Source: Sciurus carolinensis (taxonomy: Eukaryota > Chordata > Mammalia > Rodentia > Sciuridae). Taken from it: a stretch of 64,000 nucleotides of DNA. Below are positions 35,770-45,606 of the stretch, piece by piece; the stretch's first letter is position 1; every line of letters begins with the position of its first letter. Location of the stretch: NCBI RefSeq assembly GCF_902686445.1, contig NC_062224.1:54745156-54809155 (forward strand), in the 5' to 3' direction. The position numbers were made by a program, and so were the translations under genes. The notes below the pieces were generated by a model that was not told the DNA's origin, did not search any database, and was given only the letters and a program-made list of their open reading frames with translations.

Positions 35770-36960
35770 TAAGCTACCTGCCACTGGTCCAGGAATAAGA
35801 GAAGACTGCTGAGGATCAGGAGGTGCTGGGGGACCCTCCATGCAAGCCTGTTCTGTCCAGGAAGGTGTGTGGACTCCATCAGTTCATGAGGAACCAAGCT
35901 CCCTCTGAGGCTTGAGGCAGGACACATAGCCAGTAGGGCAGGGCAGGGATGTGGATCCTTGCCAGACTCCAAAGTCCTGGTTTCCATTCTGCAGGGCTCA
36001 CAATGTAGCACAGCACACTTTAAGCCCATGACGGGTTCTGTGAAATGTATCAGTGCCCTTTGTGACTTGTCTGCATGTCACAGGCCATGTCTGCATACCA
36101 CAGACAGGATGTGTGCCAACAGAGGGGGATTCCACCACCTGAGGTAGGGTGAGAGAGGGGCTCCACCCAGGGTGATGCTTACCCAGGCAGGGGGGAAGGT
36201 GTGTGAGCCCACACATACATCCCTAGTCATGACCTTGGAACCTTTCCCTCCCCCCACCAGGATCCCATGCCACAGTGTGAACACATGAGCAGGACTGCTA
36301 TGGGCAAGGGCCTCACTTCCAGTCATGGCCCATGGTTGGGTCAGTGACCACCAGACCCAATGGTCTCCTGCAATTCATGAGTGCCAGGCTCATGTTTGGC
36401 TAACGGTGGCCTCAAAGGACACACTGTTATCATGCCAGGGCTGGCATTCTTTATTAAATGACGCATCCACATTCCAATAGTTAACTGCCTCCCTGTTTCC
36501 TTCCAGCCCTCATCCTCTCAGCTCTTTCTCTTGGGATTCAGTTCTGAGAATCACAAGAAGACACTCTCAGGGGCATAAATACTTGCCTTCAGGTGTCAAC
36601 CTCACTAGATGAGCCCACCCTTCTTGTTACTGGGGACTTCCAGCAGGTGAGCAGGCTCTTTACTTCAGTTCTGAGGGTAAAGGACATAGAAGAACCAGGT
36701 TCTGAAAGACACCCCATGCACAACACGACAGGAATGACTCAGCCACAAGAATTCAGCTTGCTGAATGTTAGGCAGCAAGGACAGCTGCAGCCAAAGGCGA
36801 GGACCTCAGTGGGACATACCAGGGCACCTCCATGTGCTAGTCTACCCACCTCTGATTTCTTGTTGCCTAGAGCCTTGGCTACATAAAGGACCCAAGTGTG
36901 GAAGTGGAGGAACACCAGGCTCAGGAATGCAGGCAGCAGCATTCAGAGTGACCTCTGAAA
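35770..36960. other. No recognised feature
   Basis: Unassigned sequence. ORFs of 60-97 codons on both strands overlap one another and carry no domain. Confidence 0.35.
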
Positions 36961-36964
36961 TCTC

Positions 36965-37138
36965 AGCATTGGGGATCAAACCTGGCTCAACCACGTGGCA
37001 AATGCACAAAAGTCAAATGAGCCTCAGTTTTCTCTTCTGTACATTGGAGTACTGAATCCTCCCTCAGAAGGTTGGGAGGAATGAGTTAGAATAAAAGAGA
37101 TAACACCAGGAAAGCCCTGGAGATGCCTGGCTAGAGAT
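36965..37138 (+). mobile_element. MIR SINE
   Basis: gatcaaacctggctcaacca, cctcagttttctcttctgta and gaggaatgagttagaataaa follow MIR order. Confidence 0.7.
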
Positions 37139-37329
37139 GGGAGCCCCACACTGGACAACTTATTGCTGCTGTTGCCATCACTACTTCTAGATCAGAGGTC
37201 CCACGCTATTGCTGTAAAGGCTCAGAGAGAATATATTAGGCTTTGAGGAACACATAGTCTCTGTCCCCACACTGGACTCAGTTTTCCAGGGTCACACAGC
37301 AAGGGAACACAGGTGCATAAGCTCACAGT

Positions 37330-37565
37330 GTGTGTTCATTGAACAGCAGATATGAAAAACTGAAAAATGTACATAGCATTTACCCAGTAAGTCTGCCTCT
37401 GGCATATAATAGCCAGAGACATTGACAAAGACTTATGCACTAAGTGTTCACTCCAGCATGACTTACACTGGCCCCAAACAGAAAACACCTTAAATGCCCA
37501 ATCAATAGGGAATAGTAAAGAAAGCAGAGGTACTACACAAGACATCTCCTATGACGTTAAACTTC
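37330..37565 (+). mobile_element. Old L1 ORF2 3' fragment
   Basis: gtctgcctctggcatataat, tgttcactccagcatgactt and caccttaaatgcccaatcaa correspond in order to the end of ORF2 in old L1s (caattccactcctaggta, gttcatagcagcattatt, caaatgtccatcaac). Confidence 0.6.
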
Positions 37566-37985
37566 ATCTGCTGAAAGGAGCTTGGCTGTCTGGGAAAAGG
37601 TGAAGCTTTCTGATGACCTAGCAGGCTTTGTAGACCCCAAGGACTCTCTTGGTTTTCACACTCCCAGTGACAGGGTTCCTTGGCTGCCAGCTGCACAGCC
37701 AGCCTACTGGTCTCAGCCATGAAGTGACAGCAGAGGGCTGGAGTGGTGGAGTGGAGGATGGGTTGAAGTGTGGGTGGCAAGCATGGCCCATGGCCACGTG
37801 GAGCCTGCCATAAGGTGTGGCAGGCCTGAGGCGCAGCTTGCCAGTGCCGAGCCAGGGCAATCCAACCCATCACCACGCAGAAATGTGGCTTGCACACAGA
37901 GGGGTGCACACTCTGCACTGCACTGCAGTCCACCCCACAACCTCAAACCTCTTGCTTTCTGACCTGCCATGAAAAAATGAAATTG
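37566..37985. other. No recognised feature
   Basis: GC-richer sequence with overlapping open frames on both strands (up to 143 codons on minus), none with a recognised domain. Confidence 0.35.
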
Positions 37986-37989
37986 GAAC

Positions 37990-38469
37990 AGACCTGAATG
38001 AAAGTTGGGACTCAACAACTAACCAATAGGATTAGTAGGTTTCCAAGCCCTAATTATCATAAATTTGGCCCAGCAGATTTAGTGTTTCCAAACCATAAAT
38101 GGCATAAGTTTTGACCAATCATAGTGATCCAAGTGCTATATAAACCTCTACACTAGCACACCCAGAAGCAAAAACCTGCTATCCGGACCCCTCTTGCACT
38201 GCAAGCATTTTGTTCCTGTTCGTCAATAAACCCTACTCTCAAACTCACTTATCATGGTCTGTGGATTTCATTCTTCGAATTCACAACAAAAGATCCCAGA
38301 AAGAAAAAAGAAACTGATGGTGAACCACTGGGGTCTGTTGCAACACTGGAGAACACAGGCTACATTAAGAGCCACAGCCCTTCTAGCCTGCAGAGATTGC
38401 AGCATGTGCAAAACCTACCTGCCAGCAGAAATGGTGAATTCAGTTTCATCTCAAAATTCTGTTTTCATC
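37990..38469 (+). mobile_element. Gammaretrovirus-like ERV LTR (5' LTR of a decayed provirus)
   Basis: Promoter elements are visible: ttgaccaatcat (38111-38122, CCAAT-like), TATATAAA at 38137-38144 and AATAAA at 38225-38230. The 3' part (acctgccagcagaaatggtg, aattcagtttcatctcaaaa) is shared with 11.6 kb and 42.97 kb. Immediately downstream, 38470-38493 looks like an eroded proline-tRNA primer site (ttttggggcctggcac), which would place it as a class I 5' LTR. The left end is approximate. Confidence 0.7.
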
Positions 38470-38493
38470 TTTTGGGGCCTGGCACTGGGCATT
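38470..38493 (+). other. Degraded primer-binding site (proline tRNA type)
   Basis: tttggggcctggcactggg aligns with small indels to the class I primer word tttgggggctcgtccggg directly after the LTR end. Inference only. Confidence 0.4.
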
Positions 38494-40970
38494 TTTGAAA
38501 GGATGAGTGAAATGGACCAAAGAAAACATCACTTTTTTTCCCAGAGTTCTACACTCTTTTTAGAAACATCTCAAAAAAAAAATAATAATAATCTGGCACT
38601 GTTGGCCTGTGAAAACCAGATTGAGCAGCCATCAGTCTGAAGGCACAGGTGACAGGCTTACTGGAAGAGGTTTGCTCAATGTCCTGCATCCCTGACTGAG
38701 AAATGTTGGTCAAGCTCTGCTTCAGCTTCTCACTGTAGGACACAAACCAGGTCAACGGAGTAGTTCAAGTGTCTGCCTCTTCCTTTCACTTTCAGATTGA
38801 TGTGGCCTGAAGGTGGAGAGTGCCCTCACCTGATGTGTTCTGGATCTTAAGATGAGGTGCTTGTCTGATCTAGGTCTTTGGGAAAGAGGTGACCCACTAA
38901 TCCCCTTAGCACGAGCCCGGCATTCTCTTTCTTTCTTTCTACACTCTCTTCTGGTACATGCTGCAAAAACCTTGCAGGTTCAGGTTTCTTTTACCCCTCT
39001 GACCCTCAATTTTTTCAATAGGACCCATAGATAAGATTACAGAGAATTTTTAAGTCCTCGAGCACCTTTTAGGACCCAAACATCATGCAGTCTCTGGTGA
39101 GTGCTGACCCACAATGAAGGTCCCATTCCCTAGGTTTCCAAAGCCTGTAAACCCAGCAAAAAAAAAAAAAAAAAAAAAAAAACAGGTGAAAAAAAGACCC
39201 TCAAGCAATTTAAGTTCAAATATTTACAACAATTAAAACAGCATTTTAGTGGCAACTAAGAATGAGTATCATGGCAAATATTTCAGGAAAGGCTAAGAAC
39301 TTTTCTGGAGCACATGACCCTTGGGAACATGTCTCCCCCTTAGCATAATAATTGAGTTTCTCCATTACATGCAACCCTGTCTACAGTGCCTCCACAATTA
39401 AGGGTAAACGGTACAGAAAAAAATAGGGTTTTTCCTTTTGAGAGGGAAATAACAAGAAGCAAACAGATTTGGGATTATGCATTGGTAAGAGCAACTGATC
39501 CAACTAGCCCGAATCCTAATCAGGTCTCAATACATAGTCACTCACATTTTAGGGATCACAGGAGATAAAGGAAACTTTTAATACTTTGCATGGTAAGAGT
39601 GACTAATCCAACCAGCAGGACTCAATACATGATCACTCATGTTTTGAGGATCACAGGAAGCTTGAAGTATGTTGCACTGGTAAGAGCAACTAATCCAACC
39701 AGCAGACTTCAATCCTTGATGGCTCACATTTTGAAAATCACAAGAAGCTTTGTGTTGCATTAGTAAGAGTGACAAGTCCAACCCACAAGCCTCAAGGAGT
39801 GGCCAACAACAGCTTTGAGGTCCACATGGGTTTCAGGGATGACTCAATCTGATTCAGACAATGATTCAAGGATGCCAAGCTACACCTTCTTCCCCCTTGT
39901 CTTCAGAGGGGTAATATACTATTTGGCATGACACTGAGATTCCTTTGACCCTCAAACTCTAGGAAGAAATGCCTAATAATTTTCTGTACTCAAGTCTCCT
40001 CCAAATGACAGTTGGAGGATGTAAAGAAATGGCCCAAGAGAAACAAACTATAACACCATCTTACATGAGCAAATGCCCAAAGTGATTTAAGTCCAATAGA
40101 GGGAAAAAGATGTTGCTTTTAAATAGAAACCACTATAAAACTTTCTGGTACTCTGGGATACTACAGAAAGAAGGAGACAAAAGAAAAGTGCTGACCCTGA
40201 TCCAAAAGTATACTGTGGTCCCACACAGATATTCCATGTGTTCCTTCATTAGAATAAATGTAGCCATTTCCATTTTTAGGTAAACCCTCTGTCTTTGAGC
40301 TCAGTTTTCCTGGTGAATTCACCTTTGGTCCTGTACACCTAAATTAGTATTTTTTCATTAGTCTTGCTTCTTCTGATTGGAGTTTTAGCAGTAGTTATGG
40401 TGGAAGTGAATCTGACTCCCATGCAGGACAAGGGACCACCTGAACCCTTGAGTTCAGTGTGCCCCACTGCTGACAGACTTTACTCCTAATATCCCCAACT
40501 GCACAGGCTCTCCATATGTTTATGTCACAATGTAAAAATCTTCAATAGGCACTATTTTAAATTCTAAAGGGTTATAGACACTCTATAATCTCTTTTTTTG
40601 TCTCCTATACCTGATGAAAGCTACCAAACCTTTATTTCCTCTATGTTTTATGTATATTTCTGCATTCCTGTGTGGTTGTATATACATGGTGCTATAATTG
40701 ACTTAGAGATACATAACCACACATAAGTTAGGAAAAAGGAATCCAATTGCCTTTTAGTTCATGTGAAACTCCAATGAAAGATCAGTTTAAATTGGCAAAA
40801 GTAAAGAGGTCTTTGAAATTACTAATACACACTTTTCAAGATGATCAGTAAAGCAAGTTTTGTTTCTTTAAAATGTTAAAAGTGCAATGTCCATTGCTTT
40901 AAAAGTTTTTTTTTTTTCTTTTACAGAAATGACTAGGTTTAAAGTATTACTAGACTTGCCTGGTATCTTG
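38494..40970. other. Interior of decayed ERV, mostly unrecognised
   Basis: It contains a 25-bp A tract (39158-39182), a tandem array (39483-39799) and AT-rich sequence. No gag or pol motif could be read in any frame. A retroviral origin is inferred only from the flanking LTR-like elements. Confidence 0.35.
39483..39799. repeat. Tandem array of about 85-bp units
   Basis: Units starting tggtaagag/tagtaagag begin at 39483, 39591, 39678 and 39761 (spacings 108, 87 and 83). Each carries atccaacyag, a cactca/ctcac word and atcacaggag/atcacaagaag. The last unit is partial. Confidence 0.9.
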
Positions 40971-40974
40971 GTTG

Positions 40975-41402
40975 TTAGATATGGAAAACAGAATACCTCA
41001 AGGTAGTGTGGCCTGGGAAAAGGGAGTGAAAAAGAAAGTCATACATTGATACCTTTCATCTCTTTCAAGATAAATCCTTTTCAGATGCTGGTCACTGGGG
41101 GGAGAAAGTGGTTCATCAAAGCTAGAATGATAGTCTCTAGGAAACACTAATCTCTTCCAAGATAAATCTTCTCCAGGTGCTGGCCACCAACCCCCAACCC
41201 CAAACCCAAATTCCTTAATGCCCAAACTGACACACTGACTAAATTCCCTCTCAGTATAACCTATATAAGCCCAAACTCCTCCTTTGACCAGTGACTTATT
41301 TTCCACCAGAAGAGTGGGTCCATTGGAGATATAATTCCTTTTCTGAATAAAAAGCTGATGATCCATGAAGTTTGTGTCTGGCCCAGTCTTTTTGTGCTAA
41401 CA
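40975..41402 (+). mobile_element. Second, unrelated ERV LTR
   Basis: TATATAAG (41262-41269) and AATAAA (41346-41351) are followed by a U5-like stretch ending ctaaca at 41397-41402. The U3 has a duplicated 38-bp block. It shows no obvious similarity to the 38-kb LTR. It may be the true 5' LTR of the coding remnants at 41.8-42.8 kb, or an independent solo LTR. Confidence 0.6.
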
Positions 41403-41699
41403 TTGGTTTTCATGGGTAACTTAAAATCCTTAAAGATTTTCTTAACATTTTTTTCTTAAACCTTTAATTGTTAGTATCTATCATAACAAAACAATCTAAG
41501 ACAATACCTACAATAAGCTCTCACCTACAGGACAGAAAAGATAAAATGTTGACTTCCAGTACCAAAAGTATAACATTACTCCCACGTTAAAATTGGTTAA
41601 ACTGGCCTACTGAATGATTTAGAACAAAACCAGGACATCAAAGTCAAGGAACCTAAAGGGCTAAAGAAAAATAAATAATATTTTGGCCCTTGCTCTCTT

Positions 41700-42000
41700 A
41701 GGTCAGCTTAAACTCAAGGATCAGGAGGACTTCTTTATGGGTCCTGGCAATTCTGCTGAGTTACATGAACCACCTCATTAGGGAAAGCAAGAGGACCCTA
41801 GAGAACAGGAAGCCAACCAGTGCACATTCTGCAAAGAGGATCATTAGAAAGGAAAATGTCCCTGATGCTTCCAAAGGAAGCTGCATATTGTCACACCCTG
41901 GAAGATGGCACAACTGGTCAAGGAAAAATACAGGAGCTAAAGATGCTTCTAATAAAGTCCCAAGAGTGACCATGACAAATCTCAGATAACTCTTATTAGT
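41700..42000 (+). pseudogene. Retroviral gag nucleocapsid remnant, broken
   Basis: At 41821-41859 the plus strand reads Cys-x2-Cys-x3-His-x4-Cys: CTFCKEDH, stop, KGKCP. The gammaretroviral zinc knuckle is Cys-x2-Cys-x4-His-x4-Cys, so one spacer codon is missing. The residue after His, normally Trp, is an amber stop (41845-41847). The upstream residues are also in keeping with a gag nucleocapsid. In life this domain packages genomic RNA; this copy cannot. No longer frame survives on either side. Confidence 0.6.
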
Positions 42001-42599
42001 AGATAGGTACAAGATCAATTTTGATCAATTTGGTCTTAAACAATTGGATAAAGAGTATAACCAAATCACAGTCATATGAGGAAGGCAATGGTTCTTTGTA
42101 ACCTGAGACATGCACTGCTTCAGTTCTGTCAAGTAAGTAAAACTGGGATGCTATAAAGGTAGGGTTTTTATACAGGAATGCCTGATAACTAGATAAAAGA
42201 CTTTGCCAGAGTCACAGTCTCTGCTAAGTCAACTGAAGACTTACAAATCTTCCTAACTTCCTACACAGGTAAGCTCAATCTATTTTTTACTGGTATTATT
42301 TAGCTCCCATATTTATCTCTCTAAAAGATGCAATGTGACACATGGAAGTCCTAACCAACATCCCAAGAGAGCCCTACATGACATGGCTATAGGGGATTCC
42401 TCTACCAAACATGTAAAACTAAAGAAAAAACTGTCTAACAATGTTGATAAGGTTTCAAAAGTCCTAAATGACCCCCATTGATAAGTCAGTGGCATGTTAG
42501 ACCACACTAACATGAATAATAGGAGAAACTGACTTCAGAATTTTCAGGGACTAGTTAATAATTCTGATTACTTTTGTGTTCATTGTTTGCAGAAAAGAA

Positions 42600-42840
42600 T
42601 GCGTTGCTCTTGTCTATTTCTTATCAAGATCCCAGACCTATGTACAACTTGTGTGGTCATCTTCCAACTGCCACCTTGGACCTCTGGACTGTGCTGAAGT
42701 GTGAGATGCCTCGGCTCCAAATGATCTTACACATGGAATCTAAAAGCAAGCTCACCTTCTACTGGGAGCTTAGGCCTCTGTAGGAAGACCCTGACTGCTG
42801 TTTCGCTGTCAATGCTGCTTTACAGCCTAAACTAGCCAGA
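42600..42840 (+). pseudogene. Retroviral env transmembrane-subunit tail-like remnant
   Basis: The frame 42574-42783 ends with LDLWTVLKCEMPRLQMI then LHMESKSKL, which recalls the cytoplasmic tail of class I env proteins. After its stop the sequence stays in a similar style for about 50 bp. There is no surface subunit, fusion peptide or membrane span, so no functional envelope is possible. The assignment rests on my recall of the family and on position between gag-like and U5-like sequence. Confidence 0.4.
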
Positions 42841-42849
42841 GCAGTCATC

Positions 42850-43030
42850 ACCCTTTTCCCTTAAGGCCAGTAAGGCGTACATCTTCAGAGGGGGGATGGC
42901 ATGGTTCCTGAGCTGTGATGCCATGCAGCAGGCTTACTGGCTGCAGAGGCCTGCAGCTTGTACAGACCCACCTTGCAAGCAGAAGTAGTGAATTCAGTTT
43001 CGTCTCAAAATCAATTCACCATCAACTTCT
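42850..43030 (+). mobile_element. U5-like LTR fragment, third copy of the 38-kb family
   Basis: accttgcaagcagaagtagtg and aattcagtttcgtctcaaaa (about 42969-43010) match the 3' part of the 38-kb and 11-kb LTRs. TATA and poly(A) signals are absent. Confidence 0.6.
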
Positions 43031-43189
43031 TCCCAATCTCCCCTCCTCAGGGAGACAGCAGAAAGGCTGTCACTCCAGTTCCTACTCCAAGTCAGTCATC
43101 TATAGGGATTAGGAGTTCCCAAGTCTTTCCATTCTATCTCCTGTGACAGCCACTCCCTCTGCCAGTCCTGCAGGGGCTGTCTTCCAGTC

Positions 43190-43505
43190 ATTACTTCTGG
43201 GCCACCCCACCCTATTTGTTCCCCACTCTTGCCTTTCACCTCCCATGTGTATAATCCCTTACTTCTATGACACCCCTCCTCCCTCTCCTACTTCCTAATT
43301 TGCTCTCCTCCTCCTCTTCCCTATCATCTCCCTCCTTCACCTCCACCCACCCATTGGCCCTCTTCCCACTCCTGCAGGCCCCCATTCCCACTTTCTCTCT
43401 TTCTGCTCTCTCCCTCTTTGTTTCTCCCTTCTCACTCTATTGCCTCCTCTCCCTTCACCTCCCATCACTTCCTTCCTTCCCTTCCTCTTTCCTCTCCTGA
43501 CACTC
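43190..43505. repeat. Polypyrimidine-rich tract
   Basis: About 300 bp are strongly C/T-biased on the plus strand (ctcctcctcttccctatcat; tccttccttcccttcctctt) without a simple repeat period. It lies downstream of the U5-like fragment. Confidence 0.8.
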
Positions 43506-43829
43506 CCAAGGGCCTCCCCACAGTCTAGTCTGCAATAGGTCTCTGTTTTCAGGGATGACTCTGAGTATCCTCCTACTGGGAGTAGCTACACTCTCAACCC
43601 AGACCTGTAGAAAACTTTCATTCCAAGTCCATAAATCTGTATCCACTATTGCCTTTTGGCCCATCTACACACAGGGTATCAATTCCTTCTTCTTTCAACT
43701 CAAAATGTGCAGTGTCCAGAGAATGGTAACCCTTATCTCACATCCTTACACTGTCACATAATGCTCTGTTCCCTAAGACACCACAGGCCAAGTAATTTAC
43801 ATCTAGGAATGTCACCTTTGTCATCTTTT

Positions 43830-43965
43830 CATGATAAGTCCTCATTTCATTTCTCCTCAAAAACCCTGGAAACCAGAAGGTAGTGTGTTGAAATAGTCAA
43901 AGTGATGAAGAAAAAAATTGTCAGCCAAGAATTCTATTGTCAAGAAAAATGTCCTTCCCATAGCA
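43830..43965 (+). mobile_element. Old L1 ORF1 3' fragment
   Basis: aaaaaaattgtcagccaaga and attctattgtcaagaaaaat match the end of L1 ORF1 (aactgtcaaccaagaatt...ccagcaaaa). Confidence 0.6.
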
Positions 43966-43984
43966 GAAAGAAAGAGGTGTTCCC

Positions 43985-44280
43985 AAGTGGTGATTGGTGA
44001 TTGCTGCTGTATGAAATACATAAATCTGAGTGGTTTTTAACAATGGAAATTGATTTCTCAAAGTAGTGGGTTCTGAGGACTCTGACAAATCCAAAGTTGA
44101 GGTGCCAGGAGATGAGAGGGCTCACTTTCTCTGTCCAACATGGGGCCTTGTTGCTGTACCCTCATGTGGCAGAGGAGGCAGAAGGACTGAACCCATTCTC
44201 TCAAGCCCACCCCCTTTCTTTGTTCCTTTCCCCTTTTCTTTAAATTATTAATGGTAATGGGGCTTAAGACAAGCTGGCAA
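43985..44280 (-). mobile_element. MaLR (MLT1-like) LTR, minus strand
   Basis: tgctgctgtatgaaatacat, tgatttctcaaagtagtggg and caaagttgaggtgccaggag match the reversed MLT1 pattern. Confidence 0.5.
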
Positions 44281-44283
44281 ATT

Positions 44284-44838
44284 CTCTATCACCAAATTAG
44301 GGTTCTCTAGAAGAACAGAACCAACAGGAGGCATGATTATAAAAGGTAACTTTATTAGATTGGCTTATATGATGAGAAGCTGGATAGTCCACAATGGTTG
44401 TCTACAGGTCTGAGAGCTGGAGGAACCAATAGCTGCACAATCCAAGATGCGGAAGCCTCAGAATGAGAGGGATCAACGATGCTATCTCAGTCCAAGACTG
44501 AAGGCTTCTGAAAACTTCCTGAAGAATTACTGGCACAGTCTGCTTTGTAAGAGTGAAGGAGTGAGGGTCTGATGTCCTCAGGCAATTGCAGCAGCAGTCA
44601 AGAATCCATTCAAGAAGAATTGAGCTTGTATCTGCTGCTACTTCCTTGTTCTTCCAACTTTTATTCCATCCAAGCCTCCAACTTATTGGATGCTGCTATC
44701 CACATTTCGGGAGGGTATCCACTTCAGTGCACTATCCCAAATGCCAGTCATTCCTAGAAACACCCAGAAACCTCTTAATCTTTGCCATCCCTTAATCCGA
44801 TCAGGTTGACAATTCAAATTAACCATCATAACCACGGA
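44284..44838 (-). mobile_element. ERVL LTR (MLT2-like), minus strand
   Basis: agggttctctagaagaacag, actttattagattggcttat, caggtctgagagctggagga, cttaatccgatcaggttgac and aaattaaccatcataaccac follow the reversed MLT2 layout from end to end. Confidence 0.78.
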
Positions 44839-44844
44839 GCTCCA

Positions 44845-44952
44845 TCCCAGACCTTTTTATTGTATTTTGAGACTGGATCTCACTAAGTTACCCAGACTGG
44901 CCTTGAGATTGTGTTCCTACTGCCTTAGTCTCCAGAGTAGTTGGACTTGAGG
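44845..44952 (-). mobile_element. B1-like SINE, left half, minus strand
   Basis: gagactggatctcactaagt, tacccagactggccttgaga and ctgccttagtctccagagta are reversed B1. It stops at gttgga, and the missing part resumes after the next LTR at 45470. Confidence 0.82.
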
Positions 44953-45468
44953 CCAGGGGACAAAAAGACAGTCAGTGTAGGTAATAAATGATTGGGTCAG
45001 TTTGGAAAGATAGGGGCTGCTTCAAAAGGAAAGAAAATAAAGTGCTAATACCTCCAGAGCCCTTCCTCCTCCACCTCCTCCTCAACCTGTTGCCAAGGCT
45101 ACTTGCCTCCAGGGAATTGTTCCTCCATATAATCAGGTGTTAATGAATGCCTCCTGGGCTACTCCCTTCTTGCCCATACCCCTGGGCAGCTTCATTTCTG
45201 CCCTTGGATCATTCCACCTTTTGGGTCACGTAGGCAGAATGGGGGGAGGAGAGAGCATGAGAACAAAAGAAATCTAAAATGAATAAAAGGGGCAGGACAC
45301 CCCCACTTTCTTGGACACCCAGTTCTGGGTCTATTCTCTTCAGAGGAGTCTAAATATCTCTGTTCTATCCTTTAAATAAAGCTTGCTTTCTACATTTGCT
45401 TCAGCACTCCTCAGGTGTTCAATTTTAACACTGGAGGAATAGGACTCAGCCCTGATCCTCATCACTGG
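44953..45468 (+). mobile_element. ERV LTR inserted in a B1 SINE, copy 2 of the 24.9-kb family
   Basis: Collinear with 24917-25455. AATAAA at 45375-45380 precedes gcttgctttctacatttgct. A TATA-like gaataaaagg lies near 45280. It separates two halves of one B1 element, so it inserted after that SINE. Confidence 0.82.
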
Positions 45469-45606
45469 TATCAGCATCATAGATGTGCACCACCATTCCT
45501 CACTTAATAAGCTGCTCATATCTGTGTGTATGTGTTGATGGGAACCAATCCAGGGCCTTGTGCATGCTACACAAAGACTCTTTTCTAAAGGCACACATCT
45601 TTCCAT
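45469..45606 (-). mobile_element. B1 right half and ID module, minus strand
   Basis: gcatcatagatgtgcaccac (B1) precedes aaccaatccagggccttgtg and catgctacacaaagactctt (reversed ID). The right half of the SINE is split by the preceding LTR; the two parts may belong to one composite or to neighbours. Confidence 0.65.

Noticed and set aside
39483..39799. CRISPR-like array
   Set aside because: Units are about 85 bp with diverged copies and no short repeat/unique spacer pattern, and the DNA is mammalian.
24917..45468. A single 20-kb provirus bounded by the two related LTRs
   Set aside because: The LTR copies are too diverged. The interval holds unrelated MaLR, L2 and MIR sequence and other LTR families, and no continuous retroviral interior.
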